A stretch of DNA of 64,000 bases, taken from the NCBI GenBank assembly GCA_964019135.1, contig OZ025253.1, positions 40,040,548-40,104,547 on the forward strand, given 5' to 3'. Origin of the DNA: Arenicola marina. Lineage: Eukaryota; Annelida; Polychaeta; Arenicolidae. Position numbers and translations under genes: made by a program. Each line of letters opens with the position of its first letter. Position 1 is the first letter of the stretch. A model generated the notes under the pieces. The model had not been told where the DNA came from. It searched no databases and saw only the letters and a list, made by a program, of their open reading frames with translations. Positions 13,101 through 22,009 of the stretch are shown here, piece after piece.

Positions 13101-16100
13101 GTAGTCTGCCACATCCACTCTAGTTGAACTATTGTGACGCTAGTCCGCTGCCATGACATGAAAGGTTGGTGTGTTATGCCATTTTTGTACACACAATAAT
13201 TGTTGGGCTTCACATGAACCAGCGTGAAAGGGGGGGGGGGCTCCCTAGCTCAGTTGATAAGCAGGTTGAGCTGCAGATCAACAGGTCGTGGGTTCGCGCC
13301 CTGGCACCGACATATGGTCTCCCGCAACAGCATTCCATTGTCCCGCGAGATGTCTCGGCACAACGTCGCCTTCACGAGATCTGAGTCCCTGACACTTCAT
13401 TCGGTTCATCCAGTGACAGATTTCACGAACGCAGTTGAGCCGACTACGGGGCTTATTCGGCTAAAGTTATCTAACGTAACAAATGGGCGATTTTAGTCGA
13501 CTAAGCCCCGCAGCCGGCTAAACTATGAAATAGGCCACAGAGCAGGTGTTTGTGTCTGCATGATATACTGGAGGGATGGGAGGAAGCTCTCCTACTTCGG
13601 CCACGCGGTGCGGCTGTGATCTCTCAGTAGAGGGCGCGTCGCGACAGGAAGGTTTAAGGGGGGCTTGATGATCTTGGGTTGTATGAGGTATAGGAGATAT
13701 ATTCCACTGACCCCTGTGATGGCCTGCGTGTGGTGCTCGTGTGGGTTGGCCGCCACGAAACACTGGAACGTGTTCACGTCGTAAAGGCGGACTGTAAAAA
13801 AACAAACAAGGAAACACATCATGCAAAACACTGAAATGTGTTCTCGTCTTAAAGCAGTATGTTCTATAATTTTTATATTACCAATCTCTTCTCAATGTCA
13901 AATAAGTATATTCTGTCTTGAATTTAAATCCCGAAAGCCTGTGGGCGATCCGGAGAGAAGCAAATTTGTTCACTGAAGCAGACGTTGGTGGCCGGCGTTT
14001 ACCACTTTTTGGTCATATCACGTCAATGGGAGAAGGAAGGGAGAGTGGAGCCATGTCCCCGGGGGCAACCCCCTACTTTTTCCGAAGAAGGACACGATAT
14101 CCTAGCACCGAAGCTGGTCACACTAGGGGTGACCCCACCAACAAGTGTTAAAAGTAATCAGCTTCCAGTAATTCCCTTTCAATGAAAATCGAGTAGCATG
14201 ATAAAACGGTTGCGATCAATATATAGATATATATATATATATTTGATCTACGTCTGATATGACGTAGCGCCCTCTACCCAAAGAGTCCACGCACGTGTTT
14301 CGTGTTCTGTGCCCACCAATAGGAAGTCTCCTGACGGGTGGAAAACCAGGGCGCGCACCTCATAGGCCTCCTGAAAGTAAACAATAACACGTGACAATAC
14401 TAGGCTGGCATACGGTTACATGTTCGTCAGCGAAAATTTGGGGCCACGCCGTGGACTAGTTGGTAGCGCCTTCGACTGTAGTCGGGTGTGCTTTGTCGAA
14501 TATGCGATCCGCGTGTGCGAATGTTAATGCGTGCGCATGGTAAAGATCCCACGTCTCTCTTCACAAAGAGTAGGGCATTACTCCTGGAGGCATGGCCCCT
14601 CACTACGTTGACCCTTCCCAGTGCCGCGATATGGATTACACTGGTTGAAGCGTCCTACTTAATTTAATCAATCATTCAAAACCAAAGCATTTTTAATACA
14701 ACATTAAATTCACAATTATCGTTCGGTTTAAAAAAATTAAAGAATAGCTAGCAAGGAGGTAAAATCAAATGTTCTTTCCCAATGCAACAAATTTAAAATT
14801 GGTTTAAAGTTTAAACCATGTCATATCTCCAGTTAGAATTAAAGTTGCATATCGAGCTATTTCCCGCCAAAACTAAAGATGTTAAAATACAAACAGTCCT
14901 TGAATCATCCAAAATTTCTTTTGTCTATATTCCGCGCATGCCAGACTGCCAAATGCAGTCTCTTATAGCCTTGCCCGTGAAATGAATTAACTACAGGTTT
15001 TCAACTTAGTGGTAAACATCATCACTTTGTGTGCTTCGCGAGGCTTTGTTATAAGTAGCAGTGCCGCGACAGAGTTCTGTGTCCCGAGATAGACACGTTT
15101 GCCCCATCACAGCCGAAACGGCGATGTTTATTAAGTTTCCGAATTTATAGAACCAAACAACCGAGTATTTTTTGCAAATTGTGATATATATGTCGCTTGG
15201 GCTTAGATTTTGGCGGGAAAAGCTCGACAAGTGGACACGTGACTTGAGGGGTACTCTAGGCTTACCTGTATGCTCTTGTAAGCCTTCTTCACGGACGGTT
15301 TGGAAAACTCGAAGAACTTCACGCTGAAGTCTTTACCGCCAGACGCCAAGATTTGATGAACGGGGTGGAAGTCCAAACACGTCACTTCCTGTAGAGCGTC
15401 ACAATGCATAGAAAAACACGTCACTTCCTGTATAGCGTCACAAATCATAGAAAACACGTCCGTTCCTGTACAGCGTCACAATGCATACAAAAATACGTCA
15501 CATCCGGTACAGCGTCACAATGCATAGCACACGTCACTTCTGGTACAGCGTCAAAAAGCATAGAAAAAAACGTCATTTCCTGTAGAGCGTCACTGTGCGT
15601 AGAACACGTCGCTCACTTCCTGTACAGCGTCACAATGCATAGAAAACATGTCACTTCCTGATATACAGTCACTGTGCGAAAAACACCTCACTCACTTCCA
15701 GTACAGCGTCACAATGCATAGAAAAAGACGTCACTTCATGTACAGCGTCACAATGCATATACATGTAATTAACTCTAGAGACACAGTAGTTTACTATCAG
15801 ATATCGTCACGTATCAAGTTTGGTACACAGAGAATTTGGGCGCAACAGTTACAAGGGGATACTTTGTCTATGACAGTCACAGATCACTGGGTGGTTCTAG
15901 CACTCACCGCCGCGTGGTCGTACAGTGTGCGGATCACCGGGTGGTTCTCCATCTGCTGCTGCGGAGTCTCCTGAGCCAGAATCTCCGCTGGGGTGGCGCT
16001 CTTTGCCAGCATGCGCTCCACGTCTAGAATCTGCAGCCAGCACCACGTGGAAAAAGAATGACAAAAGTTTACATAGAGTCATTATCATAGTATACCATAC

Positions 16101-18601
16101 AGCGGTCCAGTATTGTTTCAAAAGAAACAAACGGCCCTTCATTGACATATTTAACATGAAATCATCGTCAAAAAGCATTTCCAATACTAAGATTATATAA
16201 TGACATCGCACTCTTACACAAGCCTTTTTTTCAGATGCAATCACTTTTTAATCGATAAATTCCTCTCTGAAATAACAGCGTTTTTTGAACAAATCCTCCA
16301 TAAAATTGTCGCGTGTGCTCTGCTAGGCCAGCCCAAGCGGCCGGCCCGGGGTTCGAATGCCACCCGTGCAAATGTCCATGTTAGTGCAGGATAAGAGATT
16401 CCATTTCTTTATTCGCCAAGGGTAGGGGCTTACTACTCCCGAAGACACGGCACCTCTCTTCCCCGACATTTCCAATCGTCACGACACAGGCTACATACAC
16501 CGTCCTACATAAATCAATCACTAAGTCAATCTGTATAACACATGGGGGATCGCAAGTGACACTCGCAGTCTTACCTTTATGGAGGCGTCATCAGACCCAG
16601 TGGCAATCAGTTGTCCTGAAACAGTGACAAATACGTACTCCATGGACATGTCAAATCGCCCCACAAGGCTGCGAGGCCCTGGTACAACTTGGTACATAAA
16701 GCTAATGGCCAAAAAAAAATACACGAATCGGTAATATCACTATTCAAGATAATTGGCAGACGTCCCATAATGCGGCCACGGTATTATTTCTCTCATCATT
16801 TACTTCGATTTTATTTTTTTTTTAAATTGGGGGGGGGGGGGGGGGGGCAATAGCATAATGTTTAATATTACTTGATCGTATATTGTAAATTTCGTTTTTT
16901 CCAACAGGAAGCATTGTTGTACGTTCATTTGCAGATTTTCAGGCACCTTGTTAACAGAGGTTAACCATCACCTAAAAGAACACACATACGAACTGACGGA
17001 TTGGCGTTTTCGGCCAGTAATGAAACTATTTTGGATCATATATCTGGACCAGCGTGAAGACCCCACTCGGTAACCAAAGGTAACCGGGCTGAATCCATAG
17101 ATACGCAACCAGCGCCACATGCAGGGTGAGATCTTTACCATTGCGGTGGAAGACCCCTGCTCGGCACGGCCCTTTGTGTGCTGTCACGTAGCAGGTTTCA
17201 TATTGCGCGGCCTCGGGCGATATCGTCTGGACTGAAAACAAACAATTATTATATGATAATTATTATATTATAAGGTAAGATAAAGCTTTATCTAACGTCG
17301 ATATTAAAGTTACTTATTCAACAAAATGTAAACCACGGCGGAGTAGCCTAAACTAATCTTCCGATTCGTCTTTTTAATAACGGACTAGAAACGAGGACTG
17401 AGCTAGCAGGGCTTCATACAGAATGTTGGCGCTTGAATCTGTGCGGCCCCACTCTTCCAATTTTTTACCTTTTGTTGAACTAGTAACATTTAAAACAAAA
17501 AAAGAAGAAAAACACAATATCGACAAGTGTTATGGACAGACAATGATGATAATGAATGACGTACATTTGACCATAAACAATAACGAGAGTAACAAAAGGA
17601 CAATAAGCAATGTTATTGGGCAGGCAGCAATCTGTGGCTGTCTGCCATTCCAACCGTAGCCCGACGCTTGCCGAGGTCTGACAAAGGGTATGAAGGGCTA
17701 ATACATACCGGTAAAGGTTCCTAATACCATTACCAAAACTAGCACTATATGATTACTCATACCATGATATCAAGGGTATCCAGCCATAAAAATGGGAAAT
17801 GAAATGAACTTATTGTTGTCTTAGGCCCGAGTTGTGGTAAATTAAAGGGGTAAATTAGGCCAACAAACCTCTGGGGACAATAACCGACTTGAATAAAATA
17901 CGTCACAAATTAGATGGGCCAGACCAGGTTTCGAACCAGGAACAGAAGTAATTTCCTTGGCAGGCGTAGGCTATTGGCAGGCCAGGGCCGGAGTACAATG
18001 CTTACATGTTACAGTTACATGTATTCTACGTATTTTATACATACCATCTGTTTCAAATTCCAGGTCGATGCCTGTACCGGGGGCAACTGTTTCTCCTTTC
18101 AAAGGCTGACTCCCCTTCTCTGCAACATGCAAGCAACTTGTCAACCAATCTTTACATGTAAATGAATTGAAATGTTTACATAATATGCAGCCTAGTGATC
18201 ACATAAATTCTATTTTGTCATTTCTTATCTTCAACATTCAGTGCTTAAGTAACCTAGAATCACACAAAAATTGTCATACCAAATTTTGTGGTCATCATCC
18301 CATTATTGTCTTTAAAGGCAAATTATTAGCATATGTAATAACTTGAAACAGATACTTCAAAATGCTGATAACTAATTTTTTTACACATACAGTCCTCCAT
18401 ATAACTTAGATTAACATATACGTAGGCTTCCTTCATTTTACAACTGAACTAATGGTTGCTATTTTAGACCTACCTTCCTCTATTTTGAGACCGATGGATA
18501 CAATTCTAGATAATTTATCTGAAGGAGGACAGGCAGGCTGTGCCTGGACAAGTCCAGATAAGTTGACAGCTGCTTGCTGATAACCATCGTAAAACAGCTG
18601 A
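10043..18601 (-). CDS. CSTF1: CSTF1, cleavage stimulation factor subunit 1 (CstF-50), all but the first coding exon
   Basis: CstF-50 is the WD40 subunit of the nuclear CstF complex, which binds the G/U-rich element downstream of the poly(A) site. Twelve exons on the minus strand join exactly in frame (1 base plus 411 codons including the stop), about 410 residues against 431 in human. They cover the end of the N-terminal dimerisation region ([19 protein letters not shown]), the [13 protein letters not shown] stretch, [14 protein letters not shown], and the WD repeats ([65 protein letters not shown]). The end is [10 protein letters not shown], then AETD. All borders are GT-AG. The first coding exon, about 20 codons ending in ...IIS in human, should lie beyond 18601, but I could not identify it. 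Several introns hold minisatellites that copy the adjacent splice site, and SINE or MITE insertions. Confidence 0.96.
10867..10940 (-). repeat. 37-bp tandem duplication across a CSTF1 splice donor
   Basis: Two head-to-tail 37-bp copies (10867-10903 and 10904-10940) differ at one position. Each carries the last codons of the exon plus the donor CTGG|GTACGT. Only the copy joined to the rest of the exon is used in the model. The second donor lies 37 bases into the intron and would shift the frame. Confidence 0.9.
10908..10988 (-). CDS. CSTF1: CSTF1 exon ([16 protein letters not shown]...)
   Basis: It codes [20 protein letters not shown], then RQRLLSLG, matching the last WD repeats of CstF-50. 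The acceptor is GCTGCAG and the donor CTGG|GTACGT. Confidence 0.94.
11011..11232. repeat. Degenerate GTGAGA(C/T)AGGGT minisatellite
   Basis: Loose repeats of GGTGAGACAGG and GGGTGTGATAAA begin directly next to the acceptor side of the 10908-10988 exon and continue into the intron. Confidence 0.65.
11395..11712. repeat. Tandem copies of a CSTF1 splice-donor segment
   Basis: About five diverged copies, 60-75 bp apart, of a segment containing ACGTGGCGGCTTAC(C/T)GTAGTC. Read on the minus strand this is the end of the exon, GACTACG, followed by GTAAGCCGCCACGTGG. The copy at about 11661-11712 is the real exon-intron border. The copies are separated by TATTATTAT-type A/T runs. Confidence 0.75.
11699..11843 (-). 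CDS. CSTF1: CSTF1 exon ([13 protein letters not shown]...)
   Basis: It codes [20 protein letters not shown], then a block ending FNHTEDY. The acceptor is GGCTGCAG and the donor TACG|GTAAGC. Confidence 0.95.
12225..12460. repeat. Minisatellite of GACCTTGACCCCGCGTCACC type
   Basis: Units of about 25-30 bp combine ACCTTGAC and CGCGTCACCCATGTAG or GAGTCACCCACGCAG. The array ends within ten bases of the donor of the 12467-12622 exon but contains no exon sequence. The 11844-12224 intron part before it shows nothing else. Confidence 0.75.
12467..12622 (-). CDS. CSTF1: CSTF1 exon ([16 protein letters not shown]...)
   Basis: It codes [20 protein letters not shown], then LWDGVSNRC and a segment ending VRFSRNGK. 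A complete WD repeat, 52 codons in phase 0. The donor is AAAG|GTCAGT. Confidence 0.96.
12675..13095. repeat. 20-bp minisatellite (GGACCTATAGTGTCTATA) in a CSTF1 intron
   Basis: About twenty units of roughly 20 bp, with GAACTA/GGACCTA variants and a repeated block. It follows an AT dinucleotide run (12644-12661) that lies next to the splice acceptor. Confidence 0.9.
13240..13345 (+). mobile_element. tRNA-derived SINE head
   Basis: An A box (TAGCTCAGTTGATAAGC) and a B box (GGTTCGCGCCC) are spaced as in a tRNA. No matching acceptor stem is seen. Intronic in CSTF1, opposite strand to the gene. Confidence 0.6.
13420..13545. mobile_element. Small palindromic element, copy 1
   Basis: The left arm (GCCGACTACGGGGCTTA) and right arm (TAAGCCCCGCAGCCGGC) fold back on each other, flanked by ATTTCACG and GAAATAGGCCAC. 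A second copy is at 26783-26912. Confidence 0.7.
13712..13791 (-). CDS. CSTF1: CSTF1 exon ([11 protein letters not shown]...)
   Basis: It codes [20 protein letters not shown], then TQAITG. The acceptor is TTTTACAG and the donor AGGG|GTCAGT. Confidence 0.95.
13849..14003 (-). mobile_element. Truncated TTAA-type MITE
   Basis: TTAA and AGCAGTATG start a stretch that matches, in reverse orientation, the right part of the complete element at 46147-46516 (ATTCTGTCTTGAATTTAAAT, GTTGGTGGCCGGC). The other end is missing and the sequence passes directly into a SINE fragment. Confidence 0.75.
14004..14105 (-). mobile_element. SINE fragment, reverse orientation
   Basis: It carries the reverse complement of the common SINE body, with GGTCATATCACGTCAATGGG and GGAGCCATGTCCCCGGGGG. 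Confidence 0.75.
14295..14370 (-). CDS. CSTF1: CSTF1 exon ([16 protein letters not shown]...)
   Basis: It codes [20 protein letters not shown], then TEHET. The acceptor is TTTCAG and the donor ACAC|GTGCGT, and the last base starts a Leu codon completed by the next exon. Confidence 0.94.
14436..14685 (+). mobile_element. SINE copy, diverged
   Basis: It contains TGGACTAGTTGGTAGC (A box) and the body words GGTAAAGATCCCACGTCTC, CAAAGAGTAGGGCATTACTC and GGTTGAAGCGTCCTA. It lies in the intron between the 14295 and 15266 exons. The rest of that intron (14686-15265) is unremarkable. Confidence 0.75.
15266..15388 (-). CDS. CSTF1: CSTF1 exon ([20 protein letters not shown]...)
   Basis: It codes [20 protein letters not shown], then [20 protein letters not shown] and Q, 41 codons in phase 0. 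The acceptor is CTCTACAG and the donor ACAG|GTAAGC. Confidence 0.96.
15375..15765 (-). repeat. Minisatellite made of copies of the CSTF1 splice acceptor
   Basis: About nine to ten units of 30-45 bp. On the minus strand each reads like TTGTGACGC, then TGTACAG, then GAAGTGACGTG, that is, the 3' splice site plus the first bases of the exon at 15388. The unit bordering the exon is the functional acceptor. Confidence 0.88.
15908..16030 (-). CDS. CSTF1: CSTF1 exon ([12 protein letters not shown]...)
   Basis: It codes [20 protein letters not shown], then a segment ending [15 protein letters not shown], matching the linker before the second WD repeat of human CstF-50. The donor is GCG|GTGAGT. Confidence 0.95.
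16318..16540 (+). mobile_element. SINE copy, diverged
   Basis: A B box (GGTTCGAATGCC) is followed by GTGCAGGATAAGAGATTCC, CGCCAAGGGTAGGGGCTTAC and a tail with CGTCCTACATAAATCAATCA. Intronic in CSTF1. Confidence 0.65.
16575..16615 (-). CDS. CSTF1: CSTF1 short exon ([13 protein letters not shown])
   Basis: A 41-base exon coding (G)[13 protein letters not shown]. The acceptor is GTTTCAG and the donor AAAG|GTAAGA. Human has [14 protein letters not shown] here. Confidence 0.95.
17139..17231 (-). CDS. CSTF1: CSTF1 exon ([19 protein letters not shown]...)
   Basis: It codes [20 protein letters not shown], then [12 protein letters not shown]. The acceptor is TTTTCAG and the donor AATG|GTAAAG. The introns on either side (16616-17138, 17232-18044) show a G run at about 16830-16848 and otherwise nothing recognised. 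Confidence 0.95.
18045..18119 (-). CDS. CSTF1: CSTF1 exon ([13 protein letters not shown]...)
   Basis: It codes [20 protein letters not shown], then FETD. The acceptor is GTTGCAG and the donor GATG|GTATGT. The first part is less conserved than [11 protein letters not shown], as in other species. Confidence 0.92.
18474..18601 (-). CDS. CSTF1: CSTF1 second coding exon ([12 protein letters not shown]...)
   Basis: It codes [20 protein letters not shown], then [20 protein letters not shown]. This is the end of the CstF-50 dimerisation region. The acceptor is AATTTCAG, and the first base completes a codon from the unidentified first exon. Confidence 0.93.
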
Positions 18602-20457
18602 CTGAAATTGAATAATTCATTTTATAGGGTCATACCAATAGTCATTCGTACAGCTAATACAGGACCACTGTATGGTATATACTATGATAATGATTCTGTT
18701 GATATATTTAACAATGCCCTTGTTTACCAAGAAATGGCATGTCAAGTTATTATCCATCATTCCATTGGTACTGGCAAAAGTCATGATTTGGTTTATTAGC
18801 TTAACAGGATGCTTTATCATCTGTAATCACTTACATATTATTCCATAATTAATAACATGGAGAAATTGCAAATCACAACACAGCCACAGCTATTAAAAAG
18901 GCTGTGGCTATTTGTATAGGCCCATACCAATAAGCTGATTTGCTATTTGTATGGGCCTGTAACAATGCTGTAATTTCATGTGTATAAGTCACACTTTTTC
19001 TATGCAGCCAAAGGGTGTGACTTATATATGAACCGATAACTCATGATATTATGGTAGTGACATGTAATGCTGCCTGGTAGGGTATAAATCTTCATGGAAC
19101 TTCTTTCTGAACAGAATGCCACATTTCACCAATGAAACATTATATTATCATTAACAGAAAAAATTAAAAGCTAATTGCTCACTATGATTCATTGCAGTAA
19201 AATCATCTGGTAAGTAACAGAGTAAATATAAATTATGTATTAGTTGTATCAATGTTGTTGCTTCTCAATTGGACGGAATAAATTTTCAGGGAGGCAGGTC
19301 AATCTTAACACCATGTGCCAGACAGGACCTGTGACATCCAAACGTAGTATCTGTCCCCGCACTCATTCCGTTCAATAGATTGAGGTGAATAATTACTTAT
19401 ATACAAATGATACTGCACATACTGAGCTCTATAGATCGTTTTGAAGAATTCCTCACTTACGAATAATATGGTAAAATATTCATACAGCACTCAATCTGCT
19501 CTGTGTAGATCTAGGTAAATAATTCCTCATGTACTAATACATAATAATAAAATAGACTATTCAAACTGCACTTTGCTCTAAAGTCAAATTCATCAATGCG
19601 GTTCACACTGTTTTTGGTCGATATTTTCGCTAAAATTGAAGTGAGCGCTCGGAAATTTACAGACAAGCTGCAAAGACCCTGAAAATAACAGTGTAAACAG
19701 CATTAATGAATTTGACTATAGCTATATAAAGGTGCAGAACTCCTTATGTATGAATAACACAGGCTCACAGCATATTATTTATACAGCAATCAGCTCTGTA
19801 TATATATAATATTCCAGGTAAACAATTCCTCACATAGGCCTACCAGTAATAATTCCAGGTAAACAATTCTTCATATATCAATAATACTAGATCTATTAAC
19901 ATTCATACAGTACTCAGCTCTAAATGGATAGAGGTAATTCCTTGCACTACAACGATAATTACTGCGAGAATCTGTATATGGCATTTGACCATATGCCGTG
20001 CAAATAATTGCATGTCATACCGGACCGCCTACATATTAGGCGTTATTTATTATCCACCATTTAACAGAGTGGCTATTAAAGTATAGATGTGAGTACTATA
20101 CATATGGCTGTATAGAGTACCTATCTGATATTTTCTATAGAACTAGGCGGGGAGGGGGGTGGTATTAGGCAGAGGGGATTAGGAATTAAGTGGAGGCTGA
20201 AGGGCGAACCTCGATCAAACGGTTATCGTGTTGCTTCAGGCTAATTAGCTGGACACAGGTGATTTAGGGGAGAGCGGGGCGGAGCACGTACAAGTTGATG
20301 ATAATAAATGCTGTATCATCCTCCTTTTTTTCGGAGGATGCTGCTGGTCCCTGGCGTCCCTGGTGATGCCACCCAGTGAAAGAAAGATAGGCCGACAGAT
20401 GGAGGGACCCGGGGATGGATGACCTTATACATATGTATTGAATCCAAATAAAATAGA
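18602..20457. other. CSTF1 first intron or 5' flank, nothing recognised
   Basis: A/T-rich sequence with short local duplications, such as the AATAATTCCAGGTAAACAATTC words at about 19809-19870. The first CSTF1 exon may lie here, but no stretch gives a convincing N-terminus. Confidence 0.5.
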
Positions 20458-21012
20458 GCTTGACGGGCCCCATAAATGCCTAAGTTCGATATCTAAGTAA
20501 TTTATTTATTTCATCAGTAAGTAAACGAGACCTGTACTGCCGTGTAGTCGCGACAAATAAAGAATTATGCAACGACAACAACCAACTCTGGAACAGATTG
20601 AGCAAAAATGGCTGACATCAGTCAGCGAGATGTATCTGATTGGTCGGCAGTCGAAAAATGTGTCACGTGACACATTGGATGCAACTTCAAAATTTGTTGA
20701 ATCGGGACGAACATTTGCATAGCATCTCCCTATGATGTGATTAATCAAAATGACAGATTTTAGGAGTACCTCCCCACATGAGCGTCATGTGAAAGCTGAC
20801 CAATCGTCATATCGCACACTGTGCCCGAGATCTTGCAGGCGAATTCTCGAGATGTCAGCCATTTTTGCTCAATCTGTTCCTGAGTTGGTTGTTGTCGTTG
20901 CATAATTCTTTATTTGTCGCGGCTAGACGGCAGTACAGGTCTCATTTACTTTTTGATGAAATAAATAAATTACTTAGAAATCGGACTTAGGCATTTACAG
21001 GGCCCATCAAGC
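20458..21012. mobile_element. 555-bp foldback element with ~160-bp inverted repeats
   Basis: The left arm (20458 to about 20617) and right arm (about 20853 to 21012) are close inverted copies. Both carry GGGCCC, AAATGCCTAAGT, CTAAGTAATTTATTTATTTC, CTGTACTGCCG and AGAATTATGCAACGACAACA. The ~235-bp middle codes nothing recognised. It has the size and form of a MITE or foldback transposon. No target duplication was certain. Confidence 0.85.
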
Positions 21013-22009
21013 GCGCCGAAGGTGCGATATTGGGGGTTGAAGCGGGTGCCTGTCGCTCAGTTCCAGCTGGAGTTGTACACCTTGTGTGTTTAGTATGCGT
21101 TGTGGGGCCTCCTACCCCCCCCCCCCCGGCCTCCCCTCTCCACTGATTAACTGTGCCCGGCACCAACGCAAACCCCTCCCCCACCCGAGGGCCGAAATGT
21201 CCCGCGGCCGAAACAGCCAGCGGCCTAGGTGGGCATACAACGGCAAAACAACTCAGTCAACTGCCGACTGGCGGCTGTGAGTTACAAAGCAGTCAATCGT
21301 GAATACCTGATAATTAATCTATACAATTGCTCCCTCTCCTTTACTCCTATAGAACGGTTCGTCATGGTTTTCACGCAGAATCAATTAATTTATGACACAA
21401 AAAACGTCTTTTAAGACGAAACTTTAGCTTGAACACATGAACCGGCGCAACCGGTCGCGTTGCGGAAGTTGGCAAACAGCTGTTAAATACCGAAAAAAGC
21501 AACTCCGATAAACCGACAAATGATTTAAATGCATCGACAAGTCACGCAAATGAATAAAAAAAATTGCCGCTAGATTACTTGTGGCTATCAACAACGCCAA
21601 AGCCACTCAATAAAAGACACGTGTATATGTGAAAAGACTCTGCTCAGTGTGGCCTGCCTATGCTGGCGTGGCACAGCTCTGTTACCGATACTGCAGAATA
21701 CTACACGCGGTGTCTAAATAGGACGCCATCTAGCGATGGAGTGGCGAGTCCGGTGTGACGTACGTTGTGTGACATAACGATCGAAGGAGATAGCGAGGTA
21801 TGAAGGATAAGATCCAGGTTACGCACCAATAGAAACCATCCCCATGATAAGCAATGGAAAACCCCAAATTTTCAACCCCATGCCAGAGAAAAATCGGTAA
21901 CCATGTTTGACTGTGTGGGCCATAGGAAATTATAGAGTAATTATCCAACTTTATTTTTATAAACAAGCAAACATAGGTTGACGTGCGATATTTTTTGCTA
22001 CAGCCCACA
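21013..22009. other. Intergenic, nothing recognised
   Basis: It holds a short C run near 21114 and otherwise unique-looking sequence. The right part may belong to the retroelement fossil that follows, but I see no defined end. Confidence 0.4.

Noticed and set aside
13244-13320. tRNA gene candidate in a CSTF1 intron
   Set aside because: tRNA-like boxes without a paired acceptor stem; better read as a SINE head.
15375-15765. The repeated array upstream of a CSTF1 exon considered as a CRISPR-like array
   Set aside because: Units are diverged head-to-tail copies without unique spacers of constant length, in an animal gene intron.
20264-20473. A minus-strand frame ending ...DTAFIIINL at a GTACGT donor, considered as the first CSTF1 exon
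   Set aside because: The phase would fit, but the residues do not match the conserved LYKLIISQL region and there is no sensible start before it.
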